Shown here piece by piece: positions 1 to 5,958 of a DNA stretch of 15,026 nucleotides (position 1 is the stretch's first letter; the number at the start of each line of letters is the position of its first letter). The translations under genes were made by a program, and so were the position numbers. The notes beneath the pieces were generated by a model, which worked only from the letters and a program-made list of their open reading frames with translations, ran no database searches and was not told the DNA's origin. The DNA lies in the NCBI GenBank assembly GCA_002423155.1, contig DIUV01000041.1:1-15026 (forward strand), given 5' to 3'. The stretch comes from Alphaproteobacteria bacterium UBA6149. Its GTDB lineage: Bacteria > Pseudomonadota > Alphaproteobacteria > Rickettsiales > UBA998.

Positions 1-20
1 AAGGCGGGGATGACGACGGA
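1..20. repeat. Right end of a palindromic repeat element, cut by the window edge
   Basis: Bases 8-19 read gatgacgacgga. This matches the outer end of the element whose complete copy lies at 4471-4568, where the right arm ends with atgacgacggat. The preceding GC-rich ggcgggg would be the closing half of that arm's small hairpin, with the other half outside the window. Only the terminal motif is visible, so the assignment rests on about a dozen bases. Confidence 0.45.
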
Positions 21-80
21 GAGTTTATTGTTTGAGAAACATAAAAACACATTATTACTTAAAATATGTAACAAATTAAT

Positions 81-785
81 ATGCAAAAAAATCCTATAAT
101 CTGTGCCATAGACACTACCGACGTTGCGCAAGCGCATGAACTGGCGGAAAAGGTGCGCCCTTATGTGGGCGCAGTAAAATTGGGGCTGGAATATTTCGTT
201 GCCAATGGCGCAGCAGGAGTACATGCGCTGGAACATCTGAAAATACCGGTATTTTTAGATTTGAAATTTCATGATATTCCCAATACAGTTGCTAAAGCTA
301 TTGAAGCAACCGCAGGAATAAATAATTTTATGATGACCGTGCATAGCGCAGGTGGACAAGCGATGTTGCGCGGTGCGATTGATGCTTCTATGCGCGTTGC
401 CGAAACTACTGGGCGCGCGCGTCCCTATATTATTGGGGTGACTATGCTCACCAGTTTAGATCAAGATGATTTAAGCATGATTGGTATCAACGGCCAACTC
501 CCCACCCAAGTAACCCGTCTGGCGGACCTTGCCCAAAGTGCTGGGCTAGATGGGGTAGTCTGCTCATCTTACGAAATTCCCCTAATTCGCGCCGCTTGTG
601 GCAATGATTTTTTACTCATCGTCCCCGGCATTCGCCCCGAAGGAAGTGAGATGGGTGACCAAAAACGCACGATGACCCCGAAAGAAGCGATTGAGCGCGG
701 AGCGGATTATCTGGTGATTGGCCGCCCAATAACTAAAGATAAAAACCCTGCCAAGGCAGCAGCAGATATTTTAGCTTCGCTTTAA
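81..785 (+). CDS. pyrF: Orotidine 5'-phosphate decarboxylase
   Basis: Decarboxylates orotidine monophosphate to UMP, the last step of de novo pyrimidine synthesis, in the cytosol. The 234 residues match the usual length of the short bacterial form. The catalytic charged network of the family is present: K33 in the AVKLG strand, then D60, K62 and D65 in FLDLKFHDIPNT. Later come VTMLTSLDQDDL, a VVCSSYE segment and the phosphate-binding end IVPGIRPEGS...GADYLVIGRPIT, as expected for a complete TIM barrel. The ATG at 81 has only an AT-rich leader and no clear Shine-Dalgarno; no better in-frame start is seen. It stands alone between a repeat end and an unrelated secreted-protein gene, so no operon is visible. 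Recognition is from conserved motifs and is firm. Confidence 0.96.
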   Translation: MQKNPIICAIDTTDVAQAHELAEKVRPYVGAVKLGLEYFVANGAAGVHALEHLKIPVFLDLKFHDIPNTVAKAIEATAGINNFMMTVHSAGGQAMLRGAIDASMRVAETTGRARPYIIGVTMLTSLDQDDLSMIGINGQLPTQVTRLADLAQSAGLDGVVCSSYEIPLIRAACGNDFLLIVPGIRPEGSEMGDQKRTMTPKEAIERGADYLVIGRPITKDKNPAKAAADILASL

Positions 786-806
786 ATTAAAAATTATTAA
801 TTTTCA

Positions 807-833
807 TTGACAAACGTGCTTAATATGTTACAC
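807..833 (+). promoter_or_regulatory. Possible promoter ahead of the secreted-protein gene
   Basis: A consensus -35 hexamer ttgaca lies at 807-812 in the pyrF to 973 spacer. The best-placed -10 candidate is ttacac at 828-833, with a short 15-base spacer, so the match is only partial. It would leave a leader of roughly 135 bases before the ATG at 973. Confidence 0.28.
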
Positions 834-887
834 AGATACCGTCTTTTGTTATTATTTATATTTTTAAACAATAACATATAAGGCTTG

Positions 888-920
888 ATTCCCATCACAA
901 ATGGGGATGACTTGTTTTTC
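888..920 (+). terminator. Hairpin followed by a T-rich stretch, possible terminator or leader structure
   Basis: attcccat (888-895) can pair with atggggat (901-908) across a cacaa loop, giving eight pairs including one G-T wobble. A T-rich stretch (914-920) follows. It could end pyrF transcription about 100 bases after the stop codon, or sit in the leader of the next gene. The tract ggggatgac also resembles the outer end of the palindromic repeats, so a decayed repeat is an alternative. Confidence 0.3.
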
Positions 921-972
921 AACCTACATAAAGGCATTTCGTCTTTATCTTTTTAAATATTTGGAGTTTTCC

Positions 973-1374
973 ATGAAAAAAATAGTTATTTTAGCTTTAT
1001 TATCGTCTTTATCATTGATTTCTGTCGCTCAAGCTGCTGATTGCAATTTTTTGAGAACAGATTTGGTTACCGACGAGTTTGGTTCTTACAATTTACACAC
1101 TTTCAAGTCGAAGGTGATGACTTTGTATAACGGTAATCAGGTATCAGTTAACCTGACCTGTAAGTACAAAGACATGAAATGGGGTGCGGATTGCACGATT
1201 GACTACAACCAAAGCTTTTTTGCCTTGCTGGGAATCAAAAACGTAAACCCAGAACCTGCTGGTTCGGTTAATGCACGAAAAGCTTGGGATGATTATTTTT
1301 ATAACAGCCCAATACTTGTTCAAGCCAGCAGCCTTTGCAGTGCGGCAAGAGCTGAAATGATTAAACAAAACTAA
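973..1374 (+). CDS. Small secreted protein of unknown function with four cysteines
   Basis: I do not recognise a family. The start at 973 is chosen over an upstream in-frame ATG at 901 because ggag at 963-966 sits six bases before it and the protein then begins with a textbook signal peptide: MKK, a leucine/isoleucine-rich core and a likely cleavage after AQA around residues 20-21. The mature part is about 112 residues. It starts at ADCNF and contains exactly four cysteines (DCNF, TCKY, DCTI, LCSA), which fits two disulfides in an oxidising periplasm or outside the cell. It has no further membrane segment. It stands alone between pyrF and a strong terminator. The signal peptide and cysteines are seen directly; periplasmic export is inferred; no catalytic motif is visible. 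Confidence 0.75.
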   Translation: MKKIVILALLSSLSLISVAQAADCNFLRTDLVTDEFGSYNLHTFKSKVMTLYNGNQVSVNLTCKYKDMKWGADCTIDYNQSFFALLGIKNVNPEPAGSVNARKAWDDYFYNSPILVQASSLCSAARAEMIKQN

Positions 1375-1382
1375 GCGGTACT

Positions 1383-1430
1383 CTGCTCGTAATTGCATCT
1401 TTGATGCATTACGAGCAGTTTAATTAAAAA
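1383..1430. terminator. Strong bidirectional terminator between convergent genes
   Basis: ctgctcgtaa (1383-1392) pairs perfectly with ttacgagcag (1409-1418). Inside it tgcat pairs with atgca after a one-base bulge, leaving a short loop around 1399-1403. Fifteen paired bases followed by ttTaatt on the plus strand would end the 973-1374 gene. The A-rich 3' flank and symmetric stem allow it to end the convergent cdsA-dxr-rseP operon too. Confidence 0.75.
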
Positions 1431-1519
1431 ATCTTCGCCGCACCAACAGCTGCCAATGCCAGCCCCAAAAGCGCCACGACTATTGCTACTCCGTCCAAAC
1501 GATTAGGATTATATTTCAT
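1424..1519 (-). CDS. 31-residue single-span membrane peptide at the end of the rseP operon
   Basis: This gene is below normal ORF cut-offs. On the minus strand a perfect aaggag (1526-1531) lies six bases before an ATG at 1519, and 31 codons follow to a TAA at 1424-1426. The peptide has a short polar start, MKYNPNRLDG, with two basic residues. It is followed by one strongly hydrophobic helix of Val, Ala, Leu and Gly and ends AAKIF, so it should cross the inner membrane once. The ribosome binding site overlaps the rseP stop codon at 1530-1532 and the spacing is ten bases, so it would be translated from the cdsA-dxr-rseP transcript. The shared terminator lies just after its stop. Ribosome binding site, spacing and composition argue for a real gene; function is unknown. 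A regulator or partner of the RseP protease is only a guess from position. Confidence 0.68.
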   Translation of the reverse strand: MKYNPNRLDGVAIVVALLGLALAAVGAAKIF

Positions 1520-1529
1520 AAAAAACTCC

Positions 1530-2621
1530 TTATAACAAATTACGAATATCATTAAAAATGGTGAATGCCATCAAGCTCATCACCAACGCCATGCCGAAGC
1601 GATAACCATATTCTTGCGCTTTTTCAGCTAAGGGCTTTCCGCGTAACGCATGGATAGTATAATATAATAGATGCCCCCCATCAAGCGGAGGAATTGGCAA
1701 AATATTAACTACCCCTAAATTAGCAGAAATCATGGCGATTAGCCATATCATCGTGCCGATGCCCTTTTCCGCTGCTTGCCCTGAGAGTTTTGCCATGCCT
1801 ACCGCGCCTTTTAGCTCACGAGTGCTGCGTTCTCCCGTTAACATCTGCCCCATAGCGCGGAAGCTGCTGGTGATGATTTGTTCAGTCTGATAAACCGCCT
1901 CCACTAACGAGCGCCCTACCCCCACCTCGGAAGAAATGATTTTTTTACTTCTGATACCAATAATCGGACGCTCGACTTTATTTCCCAAACCATCGACATC
2001 ATCACGCATTTTGGTGGGTAAATCTACTGCAACAGTCTTACCATCTCGCAGCAAAGTTACATGCAGATTTTTGTTAGTATTCAAAGCCACTTCCAATACA
2101 ATATCATTAAAACGGCTGATGGATTTTTCACCCACCATAATAATTCTATCCCCCGTTTTAATCCCGGCTATTTCCGCAGGTGAATCTTTCAATACGTCAC
2201 CCACAATTGGCTCAGTAGTGGGCAAACCATTATGAAAAATCAGCCAAGTAAAGATGGCAATCGTCAGCAAGATATTAAACACAGGTCCGGCAAGCACCAC
2301 CAAAGATTTTTGCCATAAGGGCTTATAATGAAAGCTTTGTTTGCGCTCCGCCTCGCTCATATTTTCTAAAGCTAACGCATCAGGATTACTAGCTCCCGAG
2401 GCATCACCAAACATTTTCACATAGCCGCCCAAGGGCAAAGCGCTGACTTTCCAACGCGTGCCGCTGCGATCATTAAAGCCAAATAATTCTTTACCAAACC
2501 CAATGGAAAATTCTTCCACCCGAACGCCGCATAATTTAGCCACGATATAATGTCCAAATTCATGTACAAACACGATGATAGAAATAACCGCGATGAATGA
2601 AAGAATAGTATAAATTAACAT
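1530..2621 (-). CDS. rseP: RseP-type site-2 intramembrane zinc metalloprotease
   Basis: This inner-membrane protease cuts substrates within their membrane segments. In other bacteria it acts in regulated proteolysis of anti-sigma factors and in clearing remnant signal peptides. The zinc motif HEFGH is at residues 20-24 in the first helix. It is followed by the GVRVEEFSIGFG and LPLGGYVKMFGD segments typical of the family. One PDZ domain follows, near residues 130-190 (PAEIAGIKTGDRIIMV). The second active-site element NILPIPPLDGG is near residues 305-317, and two closing helices end the protein. The 363 residues with one PDZ domain match the alphaproteobacterial form, shorter than the two-PDZ E. 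coli protein. An aagga ribosome binding site precedes the ATG. The gene starts 15 bases after dxr, so the two are co-transcribed. bamA, the usual next gene in this order, is absent. Confidence 0.95.
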   Translation of the reverse strand: MLIYTILSFIAVISIIVFVHEFGHYIVAKLCGVRVEEFSIGFGKELFGFNDRSGTRWKVSALPLGGYVKMFGDASGASNPDALALENMSEAERKQSFHYKPLWQKSLVVLAGPVFNILLTIAIFTWLIFHNGLPTTEPIVGDVLKDSPAEIAGIKTGDRIIMVGEKSISRFNDIVLEVALNTNKNLHVTLLRDGKTVAVDLPTKMRDDVDGLGNKVERPIIGIRSKKIISSEVGVGRSLVEAVYQTEQIITSSFRAMGQMLTGERSTRELKGAVGMAKLSGQAAEKGIGTMIWLIAMISANLGVVNILPIPPLDGGHLLYYTIHALRGKPLAEKAQEYGYRFGMALVMSLMAFTIFNDIRNLL

Positions 2622-2636
2622 TTTATTTCCTTGAGT

Positions 2637-3785
2637 TTATATTGCCTGAGCAATGATTCTGGCACGCGCATCAACTTCTAGTATTTCTTCTAAATTATCA
2701 GCACTACCAAAATCACCATGCAAAAGAGTTTTTTCAATGATGCGTGCTATGCTTAAAAAGTCAATTTCTTTATCTAAAAACCGTGCTACAGCCACTTCAT
2801 TAGCAGCATTCATAGCCGCAGCAACACCGCCACCTTGTGCAAAAGCATCTCGCGCCAATTGCAAACAGGGGAAATTCTGGTTATTTACTGCTTCAAAATG
2901 CAAAGCGGCTATTTTAATCAAATCCATTTTTTCTTTGGCCAATGCTAGGCGTTCTGGCCATGCCAAACAATAAGAAATGGGAGTTAGCATATCGGGCAAA
3001 CCCAGTTGCGCCAGTACCGAACCATCCGCATAATGCACCAGACTATGAATGATGGATTCGGGATGCACCACCACCTCCACTTGTTCTTGCTTGAGCGCAA
3101 ATAAATGACAAGCCTCGATTAATTCCAAGCCTTTATTCATCAAACTGGCAGAATCCACGGATATTTTTTTACCCATACTCCAATTAGGATGCCGCACGGC
3201 TTGTTCAGGCGTAACCTTTTGTAATTGCTGAGCAGACCAGCCCCGAAACGGTCCACCTGACGCAGTAAGAGTTATTTTTTCTAAAAATGGACGATGATTT
3301 TCATTAAACACTTGAAATATTGCGTTATGTTCGGAGTCCACAGGCAGCAGCTCTGCGCCATATTTGCGGCACTCACGCAAAACCAGCTCCCCTGCGGAAA
3401 CCAAGCTCTCTTTATTGGCTAAGGCAATTGTGGCTCCTCGCGCTATAGCGGCTAAAACGGGGCGTAAACCAGCAACCCCGACGATGGCTGCCATCACCAA
3501 CTCGGCAGGTCGTTGCGCCGCCTCAATAATTGCCGACTCACCAGCGGCAATTTCAATACCCGAACCTGCCAAAGCAGATTTTAACTCGGCATAATGTGCA
3601 TCATTAGCAATTGCCACCATGCTCGGAGAAAATTCTTTAGCTATTTCAATGAGTTTAGGCAAATTATTTTGCGCAGTTACTGCTTCCAACTGATATTTTT
3701 TGGGATGCTGACGTAAAATTTCTAAAGTGCTTACGCCAATAGAACCCGTTGCCCCTAAAATAGTTATTTTTTTAATATATGACAT
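2637..3785 (-). CDS. dxr: 1-deoxy-D-xylulose 5-phosphate reductoisomerase
   Basis: Converts DXP to 2-C-methyl-D-erythritol 4-phosphate with NADPH, the first committed step of the MEP isoprenoid pathway. I start at MSYIKK (3785) rather than an in-frame start at 3827, because the protein then has 382 residues and begins just before the NADPH-binding GATGSIG (residues 11-17). Also visible are ALANKESLV, the metal ligands D150 and E152 in PVDSEHNAIF, the flexible-loop region TASGGPFRGW, HPNWSMGKKISVDSASLMNKGLELIEA with ligand E221, and a complete alpha-helical C terminus. The start codon lies inside the 3' end of cdsA (14-base overlap), which implies translational coupling; the ribosome binding site is weak. 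The neighbours cdsA and rseP make the envelope-linked cluster common in Proteobacteria. Confidence 0.96.
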   Translation of the reverse strand: MSYIKKITILGATGSIGVSTLEILRQHPKKYQLEAVTAQNNLPKLIEIAKEFSPSMVAIANDAHYAELKSALAGSGIEIAAGESAIIEAAQRPAELVMAAIVGVAGLRPVLAAIARGATIALANKESLVSAGELVLRECRKYGAELLPVDSEHNAIFQVFNENHRPFLEKITLTASGGPFRGWSAQQLQKVTPEQAVRHPNWSMGKKISVDSASLMNKGLELIEACHLFALKQEQVEVVVHPESIIHSLVHYADGSVLAQLGLPDMLTPISYCLAWPERLALAKEKMDLIKIAALHFEAVNNQNFPCLQLARDAFAQGGGVAAAMNAANEVAVARFLDKEIDFLSIARIIEKTLLHGDFGSADNLEEILEVDARARIIAQAI

Positions 3786-4371
3786 GCAAAACCAAGTATA
3801 AAGCAGGCACGGCAAAAAGCAATCCATCTAAACGATCTAAAAACCCACCATGTCCGGGCAATAAATTACTACTATCTTTTACACCCACGCGCCGCTTCAA
3901 CCATGATTCAAACAAATCACCCATTTGCGAAACCAAGGCCAAAAGCAAACCTAATAATATTGGATAGGGAACTTCAAAAAAGTAAGAAAATATAGAAGCA
4001 CAAACCATGCCACCCAGCAAACCTGCCCAAGTTTTATTCGGGCTGATTTTCGGCGCTAATTTAGGCCCACCAATCTTTCTGCCTGCAAAAAATGCGCCAA
4101 TATCCGTAGCCGCAACCACAAGAAAAATATAAATAATATATTCAATTCCATTCAGACGTAATAATAATAAGCAAAGCATGGGGACTAATACATAAACCAA
4201 GCCTAAAACTCGCCCCAGCCAATGCGGAACCAAACGCCACCACTCCCAATATAACACTCCCGACAGAATAAGAATAGCGCCCGAGAAGCCATCTTGCGGC
4301 AAACGTAGAATGAAGGTGAGCACCGTCAACAACATAAAACCCGTAATAATCCGCTGCTGAAGATTGCTCAT
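3772..4371 (-). CDS. cdsA: Phosphatidate cytidylyltransferase (CDP-diglyceride synthase)
   Basis: Makes CDP-diacylglycerol from phosphatidic acid and CTP, the entry point to all membrane phospholipids, in the inner membrane. The family signature is intact near the C terminus: SPNKTWAG (about residues 110-117), MGDLFES, then KDSSNLLPGHGGFLDRLDG (about 165-183) with its metal-binding Lys-Asp and Asp-Arg pairs. Several hydrophobic helices fill the rest. At 199 residues it is shorter than many homologues, mainly at the N terminus. I choose the ATG at 4371, which has ttgagg nine bases upstream, over an in-frame TTG at 4386 that forms part of that same site. A tataat string also lies between the two, so a promoter hidden there is possible. 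uppS, its usual upstream partner, is not present. Confidence 0.93.
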   Translation of the reverse strand: MSNLQQRIITGFMLLTVLTFILRLPQDGFSGAILILSGVLYWEWWRLVPHWLGRVLGLVYVLVPMLCLLLLRLNGIEYIIYIFLVVAATDIGAFFAGRKIGGPKLAPKISPNKTWAGLLGGMVCASIFSYFFEVPYPILLGLLLALVSQMGDLFESWLKRRVGVKDSSNLLPGHGGFLDRLDGLLFAVPALYLVLHVIY

Positions 4372-4470
4372 ATCATTATACCTCAACTAAAATTTACCCC
4401 ATAAGACACTACCAACAACCAGCACAAATAACGGTAATAAATATATAAACTCTATATTTATATAAACTCT

Positions 4471-4568
4471 CCGTCGTCATGCCGCTGTAGAGCGGCATCC
4501 ATGCCTATCAATTAGCTTATAAGCCAATGGTTTGGCATGGATACCGTCCTACGACGGTATGACGACGG
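4471..4568. repeat. Complete palindromic element (reference copy), intergenic
   Basis: Left arm 4471-4505 and right arm 4534-4568 are inverted repeats of 35 bases with six mismatches, separated by a 28-base spacer. Each arm also folds on itself into a perfect six-pair hairpin: GCCGCT-GTAG-AGCGGC on the left and ACCGTC-CTAC-GACGGT on the right. The arm-to-arm mismatches fall in or next to these hairpin stems, yet each small hairpin stays perfect. Conserved flanks are ccgtcgtcat outside and ggcatggat inside. Related copies are at 6167-6264 and 14687-14754. It lies upstream of cdsA in a spacer where I see no gene; the remaining bases from 4569 to about 4725 are AT-rich with nothing recognised. 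Confidence 0.9.
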
Positions 4569-4727
4569 ATATTTCTTTATAAAAATTTATTATATTTATC
4601 AATATATAACACCATCATTAACAGCATAATCGCGTAAAGTCATAAAAATCATACTTTCTCAATCCTAACATATTTTATAAAAAACAAAAAATAGTTTTTA
4701 TCTGTGGGAAAATTATAAGAACTAAGC

Positions 4728-4733
4728 TATACT
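4728..4733 (+). promoter_or_regulatory. Probable -10 box of the 6S-like RNA gene
   Basis: tatact at 4728-4733 lies six to eight bases before the point where conserved-looking RNA structure begins (about 4740). No good -35 box is seen at the right distance; the 4704-4710 stretch gtgggaa is a poor match. Confidence 0.45.
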
Positions 4734-4739
4734 AACCAC

Positions 4740-4907
4740 TGGCGAGACTGCCGAGTGCGTCAGGCTACTATGACCTCTGGGGCGATAATCGCATGAAAGG
4801 GAGCTGTCCCTGAGCGTGGCCGTGGCTGCGTTTATACGGTGCCCACCTGTACACACGGGCCTCATGCGGCATTTTAAAGCCAACGGCTTCGCGGTTTCGC
4901 TTTTTTT
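4740..4907 (+). ncRNA. ssrS: Structured non-coding RNA, probably 6S RNA
   Basis: This GC-richer island in an AT-rich spacer behaves like an RNA gene, with a -10 box before it and a terminator after it. The ends pair: GCCGAGTG (4750-4757) with CATGCGGC (4863-4870) with one mismatch, then AGGC (4762-4765) with GCCT (4859-4862). Inside is a large unpaired region containing CTCTGGGGCGATAA, similar to the CCCTGAGCCGATA stretch of E. coli 6S RNA. It also holds the small hairpins GCGATAATCGC and GGGAGCTGTCCC and a longer arm pairing 4816-4823 with 4836-4846. A closing stem, central bubble and terminal arm are the 6S layout, which mimics an open promoter to bind RNA polymerase holoenzyme. The 3' GCCTCATGCGGCAT also resembles the E. 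coli 3' end. The call is from fold and remembered motifs, not from an alignment. An overlapping reading frame at 4816-5019 is not credible as a gene. Confidence 0.6.
4877..4907 (+). terminator. Rho-independent terminator of the 6S-like RNA
   Basis: AAGCC-AAC-GGCTT (4877-4889) and GCG-GTTT-CGC (4891-4900) form two small hairpins immediately before seven T residues (4901-4907). The run of T directly after paired G/C bases is the expected intrinsic terminator layout. Confidence 0.65.
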
Positions 4908-5040
4908 CCATTTATTCCCTCTGGCTGGGGGAAATTACTCCTGTTTTTTATTGGTTTATGGAAAAAATATTTTCTGTCATGATAATGTAACATCTAAGAG
5001 CTACAATACAATAATATAGCTGATATTTGAAGAGGTTTTT

Positions 5041-5958
5041 ATGGGTAGTGGGTTCGATGATTTAGTAGATAAAGGCAAAAAAGCAATTGATGAACAGAAG
5101 ACTAATCTTCGTCATATTGCTAGACATCTTGATTACAAATTAAAAGGTGAAACGCAAATTCTACCCGATTCAGCCTTAGATGCTTATGAAGATGCTCGCG
5201 ACAAAGTAAGTGATATAATTCCTAAAGATGTACAAAACTTTTTTAGTGATGCTCGCGATAAATTGTCTGAAACTGTTGATAGCGCCACCACCACCATCAG
5301 CAACGCCATCCCCAAAGAAGTAAAAGAAGGGGTTAGCAATACCCTTGATAACGCAAAAAGAACCTTGGATGAAGCCACCGAAGGCGCAGGAGCAATATTG
5401 GCAACTTATACAGGCAATATAGATGCAAAAGAAACAGAAAGAATGCAGGCAGAACTAACTCAAGATAGTCTTGCCTTTAAGAACACTTTGCTAAAAACTA
5501 TCAAAGAAGCAACCTTTAATGTGGCAGATAATAAAAAGCTGGATGCCATCGCCACCGCATTGGCTTACACCAAGCAAACCCATGAATTTGCGTGGAAAGA
5601 CCCTAAAACTTGGGTAAATTCCCTAAGTAGCATGGTGAAAGCGGCATTTAGTGCGCTGACTAAAGATTTTGACCATTGGAATGGGTTTGACGGCTTCAAA
5701 GCACAACTCGCCAAAAACATTGCGGCGGATATTTCTATAGATGCAGAAAAAAATGTTATGGTTGCCTACCCAGAAATTCCTGATAAAATCAAAGGAAAAT
5801 TATTGGCAGATGTGCAAGACAAAAGCTTAGAAAGCGCATTTGCCGCTTTAGGCGTAGATGCTGCCAACCAGCCAACCACGGGCGGCAATATTCGCCCCGG
5901 AGAAACACCCACCACGACGGCAAGTGCAGAAACTAATAAAGCGCGTACCCACGGCTAA
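5041..5958 (+). CDS. Cytosolic amphipathic-helix protein of unknown function
   Basis: I do not recognise this 305-residue protein. It has no signal peptide or membrane segment. Residues 1-120 are highly charged, alanine-rich and helical, with a repeated unit: DARDKVSDIIPKDV (51-64) recurs as DARDKLS...AIPKEV (70-94). The DNA gatgctcgcg is exactly repeated at 5191 and 5248. This spacing resembles apolipoprotein-like or phasin-like amphipathic helices that lie on lipid or polymer surfaces, but that is inference. The middle (about 180-280) has aromatic residues and looks folded. The last 27 residues are a Thr/Pro/Gly-rich tail that is probably disordered. agagg at 5031-5035 is a good ribosome binding site. 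The gene follows the 6S-like RNA and its TAA overlaps the comEC stop codon on the opposite strand, with no terminator between them. Confidence 0.8.
   Translation: MGSGFDDLVDKGKKAIDEQKTNLRHIARHLDYKLKGETQILPDSALDAYEDARDKVSDIIPKDVQNFFSDARDKLSETVDSATTTISNAIPKEVKEGVSNTLDNAKRTLDEATEGAGAILATYTGNIDAKETERMQAELTQDSLAFKNTLLKTIKEATFNVADNKKLDAIATALAYTKQTHEFAWKDPKTWVNSLSSMVKAAFSALTKDFDHWNGFDGFKAQLAKNIAADISIDAEKNVMVAYPEIPDKIKGKLLADVQDKSLESAFAALGVDAANQPTTGGNIRPGETPTTTASAETNKARTHG

Noticed and set aside
901..972. Longer N terminus for the secreted protein starting at 901
   Set aside because: The ATG at 973 has a good ribosome binding site and begins a perfect signal peptide; the extra residues would bury it. 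The 901 ATG lies in a hairpin.
1144..1398. 84-residue minus-strand reading frame
   Set aside because: It is the antisense shadow of the secreted-protein gene and begins inside the terminator.
3786..3827. Extended dxr start at 3827
   Set aside because: It adds 14 residues rich in Cys and Leu before the NADPH-binding motif, not seen in the family; the 3785 ATG gives the normal length.
4740..4907. SRP RNA, tmRNA or RNase P RNA instead of 6S RNA
   Set aside because: The SRP GGAAG/AGCA tetraloop region, a tmRNA tRNA-like end and the RNase P GAGGAAAGTCC-type core were all looked for and are not present.
4816..5019. 67-residue plus-strand reading frame
   Set aside because: It overlaps the 3' half and terminator of the structured RNA, has no ribosome binding site and its composition is not protein-like.
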